The position numbers and the translations under genes were made by a program. The notes beneath the pieces are model-generated. The model was not told the DNA's origin. It worked only from the letters and a program-made list of their open reading frames with translations, and did no database searches. A stretch of 64,000 nt of DNA from Bacillus sp. HNG (GTDB taxonomy: Bacteria > Bacillota > Bacilli > Bacillales > Bacillaceae_L). The stretch's first letter is position 1. Each line of letters begins with the position of its first letter. This document shows positions 35,902 through 45,087 of the stretch, one piece after another. Location of the stretch: the NCBI RefSeq assembly GCF_003400205.1, contig NZ_QUQV01000005.1:62001-126000 (forward strand), given 5' to 3'.

Positions 35902-36138
35902 TTACCGGCCAATAAATGGTCCAGGTGGCATTGCTCCACAATTGAAGTGTTGATTTGTTACTTCAGTCGCAACAGATTCTGTGTGTGGAAAATAATGCAT
36001 ATGTTGATACATATGATGATTAATATGTTGCGTATGTGAAGGATGAATGTGTGGAACAATTGTTTTACAGCAGTGGTGTTGAACACAGCATTTTGTTGGG
36101 TGTACAATAGGTTGCATTACATTTGTTGGACAATACAT
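35902..36138 (-). CDS. cotD: Spore coat protein D
   Basis: A 78-residue His- and Cys-rich inner coat protein. PIVHPTKCCVQHHCC, TIVPHIHPSHTQHINHH and HYFPHTESV match the CotD pattern. ATG follows GGAAAGGAGATAGATAAA. It is expected to be made in the mother cell late in sporulation. Its position next to ypsA and yprB is conserved. Confidence 0.93.
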   Translation of the reverse strand: MYCPTNVMQPIVHPTKCCVQHHCCKTIVPHIHPSHTQHINHHMYQHMHYFPHTESVATEVTNQHFNCGAMPPGPFIGR

Positions 36139-36225
36139 TTTATCTATCTCCTTTCCTTCATCTGTTCTTACAGTAATAGCCTATGAAAGAAAGTAGAGTC
36201 ATGTACTAATCAAAACACCTATTTT

Positions 36226-36324
36226 TTAGTAGAAAATGGCATATGAGCCGTCTTTAATTCCGGTTAATATAAGGACAATTAATACTAAAACAAAAAAGTA
36301 TAGAAATAAGATTTTCTTATACAT
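36226..36324 (-). CDS. Micro-protein with one membrane helix, 32 residues
   Basis: ATG 36324 has GGAGCGAGAATAG in front. The product is KKI then a hydrophobic run (about residues 5-22) and a short polar tail ending SYAIFY. It lies between cotD and yprB. Evidence is only the ribosome site and helix. Confidence 0.45.
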   Translation of the reverse strand: MYKKILFLYFFVLVLIVLILTGIKDGSYAIFY

Positions 36325-36490
36325 TCTATTCTCGCTCCATCTAAAATAATATTTCCTTTACACAAAACACTATTTTACATGGTATTACATTGTTCTACAA
36401 TGACAAATGAAGGAAGCATTCAAGTTTTCATGAAATCGACATAAAAAACGCGAAAAACCGCTAATTTTGCGCTTACCCGGGTAATATTTT

Positions 36491-37753
36491 TTAACTTTTC
36501 CGAAGTTTCCCTCTTATTCTAGAGATTCGCTTCTCAAACTCAGCCTCTATTTTCGCATTTTTTGTCTTATTATCTGAAATTCTTGATTCTTTCCATCTCA
36601 AATATCCACTATTAGCAAAGTCCCATGCAGTTTCAAAATCTTTATTATGATGCTCATAATATTTCGCAAGCTCTATACTCGCTGTAATCGCATCCTGATC
36701 CTCTCCATTTTCATATACTTCCATAAATAGCCTCATTGCTTCTTCAAGCTTTTTCTCCTTTTTTGAAAGAAAAGCTAGGGCAAGCTTTGCCTTCGTTTCT
36801 TTTTCAGAATCAACATCAACTACTTGTTGATACAATTCCTGTGCCTTACTGGTCTCCCCTAATGCCTCAAGCCACCTTGCGACCTCGTATTTATCAGAAG
36901 TATACTTGTTCTTTTCATTCAAAATCACAGCACCTGATAAATGAATATAGAGAGTCAATAACGATAAAATATCAATTTCATTGTGCCGCATGACGCCAAA
37001 GATTCCATCTGGCACCTGATTTTCCACAAAATCAAAATAAAGAATCGGTGCTAAATATCCCGGGACATCACCTTCACGTTTGATCTCAAGAATTTCCTTC
37101 TCAACATTAGACAGTCTGACAGAATCAAGTTTATCTTTCCAAAGCCTTCTAGCTGCATGATACAAATCAAAATGTCCAAAATCAGGTAAGTTAGGCAGTG
37201 CATCTCGAATTAATGTATGCCTTGTTTTCACCTGTGGCCAATCAAATGATTTCCCGTTATATGTGACTAGAGTTGTATAGTCAACACTTGAAAGAAAACT
37301 TTGGTATAGGGCAACCTCAGCTCCAGGATTGGGTAAAAAATGTTGAGTGAGAATAACTTTATCATTCTGAACCCTTGCATGTCCTAATAAGAAGATTGTA
37401 TTGCCTGTTCCCCCACCTAAACCAGTTGTCTCCGTGTCAAAGAAAAACAAATCGGAGAGCTGATGCCCCTTTGCGGACAATGGGTGCTTTATTGAGGATG
37501 AATTCCACATGTCCATTACATCGTTTAATTTAGAGAACGAATATAAACCATGCTGATAATTCAAAGGAAATTCCACTTTCCGAACCATGCAGTATGTTCC
37601 ATCAAAATAAAAGGGTTGTGCTCCAAATTCCTTCCATTTATCAAGAAAAGGAATCTCTTCCACAGAAACTGAAGATTCGACAATTTCCGATTTACCTTTA
37701 TCTTCTTTTACAATATGATTTTTCAGTCGGTTTAATTTCCCTTTAATCGACAT
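36491..37753 (-). CDS. mrfB: DEDD exonuclease MrfB (YprB)
   Basis: A 420-residue protein with an RNase H-like DnaQ-type 3'-5' exonuclease core and C-terminal TPR-like helices (about 290-400). D106 and E108 in FFDTETTGLGGG, then TYNGKSFDWPQ and RHNEIDILSL are the acidic motifs. In B. subtilis YprB acts with the helicase YprA in a mitomycin C repair path. The gene starts 15 bases after yprA and shares its transcript. Confidence 0.93.
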   Translation of the reverse strand: MSIKGKLNRLKNHIVKEDKGKSEIVESSVSVEEIPFLDKWKEFGAQPFYFDGTYCMVRKVEFPLNYQHGLYSFSKLNDVMDMWNSSSIKHPLSAKGHQLSDLFFFDTETTGLGGGTGNTIFLLGHARVQNDKVILTQHFLPNPGAEVALYQSFLSSVDYTTLVTYNGKSFDWPQVKTRHTLIRDALPNLPDFGHFDLYHAARRLWKDKLDSVRLSNVEKEILEIKREGDVPGYLAPILYFDFVENQVPDGIFGVMRHNEIDILSLLTLYIHLSGAVILNEKNKYTSDKYEVARWLEALGETSKAQELYQQVVDVDSEKETKAKLALAFLSKKEKKLEEAMRLFMEVYENGEDQDAITASIELAKYYEHHNKDFETAWDFANSGYLRWKESRISDNKTKNAKIEAEFEKRISRIRGKLRKS

Positions 37754-37768
37754 AATGAAACTCCTCTA

Positions 37769-40054
37769 CTAAATTGCATACTTTCCCTGTTTCAGCTTTG
37801 AAATTAAGGTTAGTGCGTCCGTTTTTGCTTTATTCTGGACCACGTCTGTCCCAATGCATGAAGGACATCCTGATTCACAAGAACATTTTCGAATTAATTC
37901 TTCAGCTTCATTTAGAAGATTTTCCATCGCGTCATAGACTTTTTCACTTAAGCCAATTCCACCTGGATAACGGTCGTATAAAAAGATTGTTGGCTGCTCA
38001 TTGTGTACGGCTTTCACCTGTGGAACAACATGTAAATCGGATGGGTCGCACATTGTCATAAGCGGAGCAACATGCCTTAACACATTCGAAACACCTATTA
38101 AGCCTTCCTCAATTCGCTCGTCACTCAATCCCTCTAACTGTGATTTTTTTAGACTTATCCATGTAGAGGATGTATGTAGTTCCTCTTCAGGGAGATGAAT
38201 CGGTCCTGCCCCGATGTTCTCATGGGTTTCAAATTTTATTTTTTTAAATATAGTTGCCATTGCTTGAACAGATACATCTCCATAGCCAATTTCGATTGAT
38301 TCATTTGAGCGTTCCTTATCTACTTCTAAAACCCGAAGATTTACAGCTAAATTTGCATCTGTAAAATAATCGACATCTACCTCTCTCACGAAAGCCTTCT
38401 TTTCTTCCCAATCTAACTTTTCAACCTGATATTGTACACCTTGATGCAAGTAAATCGCTTCATCATGAAGTAATGTCATTGCACTAAACCGATCCATTTC
38501 CCCAATCACTTTCACTGCCGCAACATCCGTTTGATCAATAATCACCACATTCTCTTGTGAAGCTGAGCGCAGGCTAATATTGTGGGCAGGGAAGGAATCA
38601 TTCATCCAGTACCATTTATCCCCATTTTGATGAAGGACCCTCTCCTCTGTTAAAAATTCTAAAATATCTTCAAGATCCAGGTCACCAAATGTATCTCCCG
38701 CCTTAAATGGCAATTCATAAGCTGCACACTTAATATGATCAATTAAAATCACAAGATTATTAGGGTTAATTCGAGCTGTTTCTGGATTTCTACTAAAAAA
38801 GTATTCTGGGTTTTGAATCATATATTGATCAAGTGGATTGGAACTTGCAACCATGAAGATGACTGCTTCTCCTTGGCGCCGACCTGCTCGACCTGCCTGC
38901 TGCCATGCACTAGCGATTGTTCCGGGGTAGCCGGTCATAATACAAACCTGAAGTTGTCCAATGTCAACACCTAATTCAAGTGCATTTGTACTAACAACCC
39001 CGTAAATATCACCATTACGAAGGCCATGTTCAATCTCACGACGTTGTTTCGGCAAATACCCTCCACGATAACCCCGGATTGCTTTTGGTCCGAGCTTATG
39101 TTTCACGAGTTCCTGCAAATAGGTTAAAATAATTTCCACTCTCACCCTGCTTCGCGCAAAGACAATCGTCTGGATTTTATTTTGTAAAAATTCACTAGCT
39201 AGTTTTCTTACCTCAAGTGTCGCACTTCTACGAATATTAAGCGGTTTATTCACAATTGGTGGATTGTAAAAAACAAAATGCTTTCTACCTGTTGGTGCAC
39301 CGTTGTTTTCGATTAATTCCATTTTGGTTCCGGTCAAATTTTCAGCAAGTTCCTTGGGGTTCGCAATTGTCGCTGATGTACACATAAAAATCGGGCTACT
39401 TCCATAAAACTCGCATATTCGCTTCAATCGTCTTATGACATTGGCAACATGACTTCCGAAAACACCTCGATATGTATGAAGCTCATCAATCACAACATAT
39501 TTTAGATTTTCAAACAATGATACCCATTTTGTATGATGAGGTAGAATAGCCGAATGCAACATATCTGGGTTCGTAATGACAATATGGCCAGCTTTTCTTA
39601 CCTTTTGACGGATGTTTGCAGGTGTGTCTCCATCATATGTATAGCTGTTAATCGCCACTCCCATTTCCTCAATGATTTCATTCAGTTCACTTTTTTGATC
39701 CTGAGCTAATGCTTTTGTAGGAAACAAATAGAGTGCACGTGCTTGATCATTTTCAACAATTGTTTGTAAGACGGGCAAATTGTAACAGAGTGTTTTTCCC
39801 GACGCTGTCGGGGTTACAGCAACGAAATTCTGCCCACTTTGTGTTGTTTCATAGGCAGAATGCTGATGGGTATATAACTGATGGATCCCCCTTTTATCCA
39901 ACGCTTCTCTTAATCTATGATCAATAGATTCCGGTATGTCCATCGTTTTAGGTGGAGTAGCCTCAATCGTATGCCAATGGACGATGTTCTTTGCGTATTG
40001 TGGGTTTTCTTTTATAAAATCCATTAATTCATGGATATTTTTCCGAAACTTCAT
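37769..40054 (-). CDS. mrfA: Superfamily 2 DNA helicase MrfA (YprA)
   Basis: A 761-residue Ski2-like helicase. Walker A TPTASGKT at 82-88, DELH box VVIDELHTYRG, motif VI QQAGRAGRRQG, and a C-terminal DUF1998 zinc site C724, C726, C730, C733 (CSCESGCPSC). MrfA is a 3'-5' helicase required for mitomycin lesion repair independent of UvrA. ATG 40054 follows GAGGTGATTTTTA. It is first in the mrfA-mrfB pair. Confidence 0.95.
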   Translation of the reverse strand: MKFRKNIHELMDFIKENPQYAKNIVHWHTIEATPPKTMDIPESIDHRLREALDKRGIHQLYTHQHSAYETTQSGQNFVAVTPTASGKTLCYNLPVLQTIVENDQARALYLFPTKALAQDQKSELNEIIEEMGVAINSYTYDGDTPANIRQKVRKAGHIVITNPDMLHSAILPHHTKWVSLFENLKYVVIDELHTYRGVFGSHVANVIRRLKRICEFYGSSPIFMCTSATIANPKELAENLTGTKMELIENNGAPTGRKHFVFYNPPIVNKPLNIRRSATLEVRKLASEFLQNKIQTIVFARSRVRVEIILTYLQELVKHKLGPKAIRGYRGGYLPKQRREIEHGLRNGDIYGVVSTNALELGVDIGQLQVCIMTGYPGTIASAWQQAGRAGRRQGEAVIFMVASSNPLDQYMIQNPEYFFSRNPETARINPNNLVILIDHIKCAAYELPFKAGDTFGDLDLEDILEFLTEERVLHQNGDKWYWMNDSFPAHNISLRSASQENVVIIDQTDVAAVKVIGEMDRFSAMTLLHDEAIYLHQGVQYQVEKLDWEEKKAFVREVDVDYFTDANLAVNLRVLEVDKERSNESIEIGYGDVSVQAMATIFKKIKFETHENIGAGPIHLPEEELHTSSTWISLKKSQLEGLSDERIEEGLIGVSNVLRHVAPLMTMCDPSDLHVVPQVKAVHNEQPTIFLYDRYPGGIGLSEKVYDAMENLLNEAEELIRKCSCESGCPSCIGTDVVQNKAKTDALTLISKLKQGKYAI

Positions 40055-40148
40055 TAAAAATCACCTCAGATTTTCTACCTATATTGTACAGAATAAATGT
40101 TCGTTTTTGAAGTGATTTCACTTAAATATGCATTTGGTATTTTTAGTC

Positions 40149-40179
40149 TAAAAAAAAGCACACCCTTACAGGGCATGCT
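40149..40179 (-). terminator. selO terminator
   Basis: 9-bp stem with two G-U pairs (40157-40165 with 40171-40179) and eight T on the minus strand. Confidence 0.8.
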
Positions 40180-40189
40180 CAAAATTTCA

Positions 40190-41650
40190 TTACGTTCCAC
40201 AAAAAGTACGATATGGAGTATTTGATGGTTCCGGTAGTTTTGCGTATTCCATCTGCTCCTCAGTGTGTGCAAAAGGATCTTTTAGTACTTCTAAAAGTTT
40301 TTCCATGACACTGTAATCTCCATCTGCAGCCCTCTCAAGTGCTTCTTCAACTCGATAGTTTCTTGGTATGACTGCTGGATTTGATGTTAGCATTAAATCC
40401 TTTATTTCCTCTTCAGTTTGCTTCTGCCTTTTTTGTCTATTCTTCCACTTCTGCAGCCAATTTTTAAAACGGTCAGTGCTACAAATTGCAAGGCTATCGA
40501 GCTTATCGAAGGTTAAAGCAATAAACGTATTTGTATAATCTGCTTGGCTTTGGTCCATCCATTCTAGGAATTCATCAATAAGTTCCTTATCCTCTTCCTC
40601 TTGATTGAATAACCCAAGCTTTGCCCTCATTCCGTTTAGCCAATTTTCTCGATAAATTCCGTTGTATTTCGTTATTTCTTCCTGTGCTAATTGAAGTGCT
40701 TCTTCCTCATTTTCATGAAGTAAATGTAATAAGCTTTCAGCAAAGCGTGCAAGATTCCAACCCCCGATATATGGTTGGTTTCCATAGGCATAACGCCCTC
40801 CAGTGTCTATAGAACTAAACACCGTTTTTGGATCATATGTATCGATAAATGCACATGGTCCATAATCTATGGTTTCCCCGCTTATTGCCATATTATCTGT
40901 ATTCATAACACCGTGTACAAAACCCACAAGTTGCCATTTCGCAATTAAGGCTGCTTGACGTTTAATCACTTCACGTAAAAATGCAAGATAACGGTGTTTC
41001 TCCCCCTTACTTTCAGGGTAATGACGTTCAATCGTATAATCCGCCAATTTCCGTAGTTCATCCTTTTTTCCAAGTCCTGCAATAAATTGAAATGTGCCTA
41101 CCCGAATATGGCTTGATGCAACACGAGTTAGGATTGCACCGGGTAAAACTGTTTCCCGATAAATCGGCTCACCTGTCGTGACAACTGCTAAACTTCTAGT
41201 GGTTGGAATTCTTAAACCATGCATAGCTTCACTAATGATATACTCACGCAACATCGGGCCAATGGAGGCACGACCATCTCCACCTCGTGAATAGGGTGTA
41301 CGACCTGCCCCCTTCAGCTGTATATCATAGCGAGCCCCATCCGGTGTAATCTGTTCACCTAGCAACACAGCACGACCGTCTCCTAGCATCGTAAAATGTC
41401 CAAATTGGTGACCAGCATAGGCCTGTGCAATAGGTATAGAACCATTAGGAGTTTGATTTCCAGCGAAGATTTCGACCCCTTCTTCAAGTAACCCCTGTAC
41501 ATCTAAACCGAGTGATTGAGCTAATTGTTTATTTAAGATAACGAGCTCCGGATCACGTACAGGTGTTGGAGTCGTCTTTGCAAATAATTCTGTTGGCAAC
41601 TGTACGTAACTGTTATCAAAGTTCCAACCTAATTCTCTTTTCGTAATCAT
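40190..41650 (-). CDS. selO: SelO-type pseudokinase, protein AMPylase
   Basis: A 486-residue protein of the SelO (YdiU) family, which binds ATP in an inverted position and transfers AMP to proteins. [28 protein letters not shown] and [19 protein letters not shown] (written in part) are the ATP and metal motifs; all key residues look intact. ATG 41650 follows AAGGGGTGTTT. A SelO homologue is not at this place in B. subtilis. The selenocysteine of animal SelO is replaced by a Cys near the C-terminus (FCGT). Confidence 0.94.
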   Translation of the reverse strand: MITKRELGWNFDNSYVQLPTELFAKTTPTPVRDPELVILNKQLAQSLGLDVQGLLEEGVEIFAGNQTPNGSIPIAQAYAGHQFGHFTMLGDGRAVLLGEQITPDGARYDIQLKGAGRTPYSRGGDGRASIGPMLREYIISEAMHGLRIPTTRSLAVVTTGEPIYRETVLPGAILTRVASSHIRVGTFQFIAGLGKKDELRKLADYTIERHYPESKGEKHRYLAFLREVIKRQAALIAKWQLVGFVHGVMNTDNMAISGETIDYGPCAFIDTYDPKTVFSSIDTGGRYAYGNQPYIGGWNLARFAESLLHLLHENEEEALQLAQEEITKYNGIYRENWLNGMRAKLGLFNQEEEDKELIDEFLEWMDQSQADYTNTFIALTFDKLDSLAICSTDRFKNWLQKWKNRQKRQKQTEEEIKDLMLTSNPAVIPRNYRVEEALERAADGDYSVMEKLLEVLKDPFAHTEEQMEYAKLPEPSNTPYRTFCGT

Positions 41651-41675
41651 AAACACCCCTTTTCACTTCATAGTA

Positions 41676-42548
41676 TTAATGCATTCTTATAAAATACCAA
41701 AGAAAATTGGTAAATGTATTTACTTGAGTTTCCATTTCTGTTTGTACAAAAGACTGCTGAAATGGTTTTATTAAGGGCTGCAACACACTCTTGCGAATAC
41801 GGTCTCGCTGCAATTCTGACACAATCGTATCATAAAGATCTTGCTGGTCTGTTGTGAATGTGGCTTCCTTCTCTAAATTCTTTGCTAAATCTAAAAGCTC
41901 TTCAAGTGAAAGCACTTTTCGATCAATTCTCGCTTGTAAAAAACGGAGTGATGTGGGATCAAGCAAGGAACTTCCCTTTTCCTTCATTACTGGAATAATT
42001 GCTTCTAAATACGTCAACACAACTTCGACAATGCGATGAATCGATTGTTCACTATTCGTAATTTTGATTGTAAAGATGATATAATGCATCATTCCGTAAA
42101 AAAGAATAGAAAGTTCAAACCCATATTCCCGTACTTCTTCGCCATAGACTTCTACAAATCGCCCTGCTAACCATTCCAATTCATGAATACGATGATGCAT
42201 CACCATTTTTTTAAGCTCAACTTCGTTTGAGTTTAATATCGATTCAAAAATAGTATTAAGATTCCGTTCCTTATTTAATTGAGTTAATATCGATATCTGA
42301 TCTATTAATACTGCACGGTCTGTTTCATCCTTTCCAACCTGCATCTCCATTCGAATTTGGCTGGCATCATAACGCAATCCTTCTAATATTTCTGCAATAC
42401 AATCATTTTTATTCGAAAAATAATTATAAAAGGTACCTTTTGAAATATTTGCATGTTCAATAATATCTTGTATTGATGTTTGTTGAAATCCTTTTTCAAC
42501 AAATAATTTTAGAGCTACATCTGCTACACGTCGCCTACGGTTATTCAT
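41676..42548 (-). CDS. TetR regulator with long C-terminal extension
   Basis: A 290-residue repressor; TetR proteins are usually 190-220 residues. HTH at about 12-57 (GFQQTSIQDIIEHANISK then GTFYNYFSNKND). The extra 80-90 C-terminal residues are helical and polar (SLEELLDLAKNLEKE). ATG 42548 follows GGAGGACAT. It is divergent from an MFS exporter, and TTATAC palindromes lie between them, so it very likely controls that gene. Confidence 0.88.
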   Translation of the reverse strand: MNNRRRRVADVALKLFVEKGFQQTSIQDIIEHANISKGTFYNYFSNKNDCIAEILEGLRYDASQIRMEMQVGKDETDRAVLIDQISILTQLNKERNLNTIFESILNSNEVELKKMVMHHRIHELEWLAGRFVEVYGEEVREYGFELSILFYGMMHYIIFTIKITNSEQSIHRIVEVVLTYLEAIIPVMKEKGSSLLDPTSLRFLQARIDRKVLSLEELLDLAKNLEKEATFTTDQQDLYDTIVSELQRDRIRKSVLQPLIKPFQQSFVQTEMETQVNTFTNFLWYFIRMH

Positions 42549-42609
42549 ATGTCCTCCATCAATTCCCTTTATATTCCATGAAACCATTTTATTTTCTTTC
42601 ACTAGAACA

Positions 42610-42657
42610 TTATACCTTAAGTATAAAAATATTGCACAAATTGAACTTGTGGTATAA
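42610..42657. promoter_or_regulatory. TetR/MFS shared control region
   Basis: TTATAC-N5-GTATAA (42610-42626) overlaps a minus-strand TATAAT -10 (42609-42614) for tetR and lies just before the exporter promoter, TTGCAC (42632-42637), 17 bases, TAAAAT (42655-42660). A third half-site GGTATAA (42651-42657) overlaps that -10. Confidence 0.55.
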
Positions 42658-42704
42658 AATCATTCAAGTAACAATTCAACGTATGAAACCGAGGGGATAA
42701 ATTT

Positions 42705-44210
42705 ATGGATTCAACATTACAAGAAAAAAAGCCTCCTTATTTGATGTTAGCTTTACTTTTTGTTGGGGCATTTGTTTCATTTTTAAATAACTCATTATTA
42801 AATGTTGCTTTACCATCTATTATGGTTGATTTGCATATTGAAAATTACTCAACCGTACAATGGCTTGCAACAGGGTATATGCTTGTTAGCGGTGTGTTAA
42901 TTCCAGCATCTGCTTATTTAATTACAAGGTTTTCGAACCGAAGCTTATTTATTACATCCATGCTCATTTTTACAATTGGGACTGCTATGGCTGCTTTCGC
43001 ACCAAACTTTGGAGTTTTAATTGCCGGACGTATGGTTCAAGCAGCAGGCTCTTCCGTCATGGGTCCACTATTGATGAATATCATGCTGGTAAGTTTCCCA
43101 CTTGAAAAACGTGGTACAGCAATGGGTGTTTTCGGTTTGGTTATGATTACGGCACCCGCAATTGGTCCAACTTTGTCAGGGTATATTGTCGAACATTATG
43201 ATTGGCGCGTATTATTTGAAATGATCTTACCCCTTGCCGTAATTAGTTTAGTACTTGCAATTTGGAAATCTAAAAACGTGATGGAAATTAATAAAAATGC
43301 AACTATCGACCACCTTTCCGTTATCCTATCAACACTGGGTTTTGGTGGATTATTATACGGATTCAGTTCTGTAAGCAATGATGGATGGACGGATTCACTT
43401 GTTTTGACATCATTATTTATAGGTGGGATTTCGTTAATTTTATTTATTTTACGTCAATTAAGATTAGATAAACCAATTCTCGATTTAAGAGCCTATAAAT
43501 ACCCAATGTTTACACTAGCTTCTGTGATTGCCATTGTGAACGCGGTAGCGATGTTCTCTGGAATGATTCTAACTCCTGCATATGTACAAAGTGTTCGTGG
43601 AATATCGCCATTCGAATCTGGGTTAATGATGCTCCCTGGCGCCATTGTTATGGGAATTATGTCACCGATCACTGGTAAGTTATTTGATAAATTTGGTCCA
43701 CGGGTTCTATCAATTTGTGGCCTTATCATTACAGCAGTATCCACCTATTTATTAACACAGTTACAGATTGATTCTTCATACTCCTACATCATTACAGCAT
43801 ACACTCTTCGTATGTTTGGAATGTCAATGGTCATGATGCCGATTATGACAAACGGTTTAAATCAGCTACCAGCACATCTATATCCACATGGGACTGCGAT
43901 CAACAATACTGCTCAACAAGTTTCTGGCTCTATTGGAACTGCAGTTTTAGTAACGATTATGAATAGTGTTGCGACATCTGAAGGAGAAAGTTTAGTAGCA
44001 AATATGGATCCAACTACAATTACTGAAACAACACAAGCACTTATTGGTCAACAAGCATTACTTGCGGGAATCAATTATTCCTTCCTTGTGGCATTAGGTA
44101 TTAATATTGTTGCTTTAGTTTTAGCATTATTTATTAAACGAGTAGATGTAAGTGGAAAAGGAATGCCAACGCTTGAAAAAGCAGCTCCAGTAAAGGCCAC
44201 TACAAATTAA
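42705..44210 (+). CDS. MFS drug exporter, DHA2 (EmrB/QacA) family, 14 helices
   Basis: A 501-residue proton antiporter with about 14 hydrophobic helices. Motif A-like region GLFDKFGPR (in ITGKLFDKFG), motif C GLVMITAPAIGPTLSGY and an N-terminal NNSLLNVALPSIM fit the DHA2 group. Such pumps export lipophilic cations, antibiotics or lipids. ATG follows AGGGGATAAATTT. It is divergently paired with a TetR regulator, which suggests induction by its substrate. Confidence 0.93.
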   Translation: MDSTLQEKKPPYLMLALLFVGAFVSFLNNSLLNVALPSIMVDLHIENYSTVQWLATGYMLVSGVLIPASAYLITRFSNRSLFITSMLIFTIGTAMAAFAPNFGVLIAGRMVQAAGSSVMGPLLMNIMLVSFPLEKRGTAMGVFGLVMITAPAIGPTLSGYIVEHYDWRVLFEMILPLAVISLVLAIWKSKNVMEINKNATIDHLSVILSTLGFGGLLYGFSSVSNDGWTDSLVLTSLFIGGISLILFILRQLRLDKPILDLRAYKYPMFTLASVIAIVNAVAMFSGMILTPAYVQSVRGISPFESGLMMLPGAIVMGIMSPITGKLFDKFGPRVLSICGLIITAVSTYLLTQLQIDSSYSYIITAYTLRMFGMSMVMMPIMTNGLNQLPAHLYPHGTAINNTAQQVSGSIGTAVLVTIMNSVATSEGESLVANMDPTTITETTQALIGQQALLAGINYSFLVALGINIVALVLALFIKRVDVSGKGMPTLEKAAPVKATTN

Positions 44211-44216
44211 TAAAAT

Positions 44217-44248
44217 TCCCCCTGACTTTTTGCTCAGGGGGGTTTTTT
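44217..44248 (+). terminator. MFS gene terminator
   Basis: 8-bp GC-rich stem (44218-44225 with 44234-44241) and six T. Confidence 0.85.
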
Positions 44249-44269
44249 CATGTCACTTCTTAACCATCA

Positions 44270-44302
44270 CAAAAAAACAGATCCTAAAATAGAATCTGTT
44301 TT
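44270..44302 (-). terminator. Second csp terminator
   Basis: 8-bp stem (44275-44282 with 44294-44301) and seven T on the minus strand. Confidence 0.75.
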
Positions 44303-44323
44303 AATCGGTTTATATTTGGTTCA

Positions 44324-44524
44324 TTACGCTTTTTGAACATTAGCAGCTTGTGGTCCTCTGCTACCTTCTTCGATATCAAAAGTAACTTCTTGACCTTCTT
44401 CTAATGTTTTGAACCCTTCACCTTGGATTGCTGAAAAGTGTACAAATACATCGTCTCCACCTTCAACTTCGATAAATCCAAAGCCTTTTTCACTGTTAAA
44501 CCATTTTACTTTTCCTTGTGCCAT
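44324..44524 (-). CDS. Cold shock protein (second copy)
   Basis: A 66-residue CspA-family protein with RNP1 KGFGFIEV and RNP2 VFVHFSAI, about 85% like the cspD product at 13614-13814. ATG 44524 follows AGGAGGAAACATA. Just upstream of the ribosome site is a hairpin (44544-44564). It lies beside ydjO, another cold-induced gene, with ydjO 145 bases upstream on the same strand. Confidence 0.95.
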   Translation of the reverse strand: MAQGKVKWFNSEKGFGFIEVEGGDDVFVHFSAIQGEGFKTLEEGQEVTFDIEEGSRGPQAANVQKA

Positions 44525-44543
44525 TATGTTTCCTCCTATGTAA

Positions 44544-44564
44544 TGCAACAAAAATATTGTTGCA
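44544..44564 (-). promoter_or_regulatory. Leader hairpin before the second csp
   Basis: 8-bp perfect stem TGCAACAA / TTGTTGCA with a 5-base loop, ending ten bases upstream of AGGAGG. No T-run; likely a temperature-sensitive or stabilising structure of the leader. Confidence 0.5.
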
Positions 44565-44668
44565 AGGTAATGCATGAATTATTATGTCCATAGAAAAAAC
44601 TTTTTATAACCAAAAAGTTGTTTCTATTTTTAAAAAAAGTTTAATGGAGGAAAACAAAAGTAATAATC

Positions 44669-44875
44669 TTATGCTAAAAAGCTTTTATTATGGTTATTTA
44701 CAACCTGTAATAATCTTGTATTTGTTTCCATTTCAGAACCACACAATGGGCAGTTTGGTTCAGTAGTACTTTTAAAATTATCTCGTACCCATCCATTACA
44801 TTCCTCAGATGTGCATTCCCACACCTTCGTTTCCTCAGTAACAATTTCTTCGACTGGTCTTCTTCCAAAAGCCAT
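44669..44875 (-). CDS. ydjO: YdjO-like cold-inducible protein
   Basis: A 68-residue protein with a four-Cys zinc ribbon: Cys in VWECTSEEC and CPLC. It matches the YdjO family. ATG follows AAAGGAGATGATTTGA. It lies upstream of a csp on the same strand and behind an unusual RNA structure at 44945-45017 that could be its leader. Confidence 0.85.
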   Translation of the reverse strand: MAFGRRPVEEIVTEETKVWECTSEECNGWVRDNFKSTTEPNCPLCGSEMETNTRLLQVVNNHNKSFLA

Positions 44876-44937
44876 TCAAATCATCTCCTTTGTTTTGGTT
44901 GGCACGAAACGTTACAAAAAACATAATCGCTAAATAA

Positions 44938-45017
44938 TAAAAAAACTTATTATAAAAAGTAGTTCTATGAGCGCATTTGAAGCGCTAGGTTTCCCTGAGA
45001 AACTCCTTATAATAAGT
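44938..45017 (-). terminator. Closed three-stem RNA structure with T-run
   Basis: An 11-bp perfect stem (44945-44955 with 45007-45017) encloses two 5-bp hairpins (GTTTC/GAAAC and AGCGC/GCGCT) and an open stretch of 14 bases, and is followed on the minus strand by seven T. It ends 63 bases before ydjO and starts 70 bases after oppF. It may be an elaborate opp terminator or a ydjO control element. Confidence 0.6.
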
Positions 45018-45087
45018 ATTACTATATAATTTATCTCTTTAGGTAAATATTATACCACTTTCTGCCTATATTTGTAAAACCGACGTA

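Noticed and set aside
44584-44766. A 60-codon plus-strand frame opposite ydjO
   Set aside because: It overlaps ydjO antisense and lacks a credible start region.
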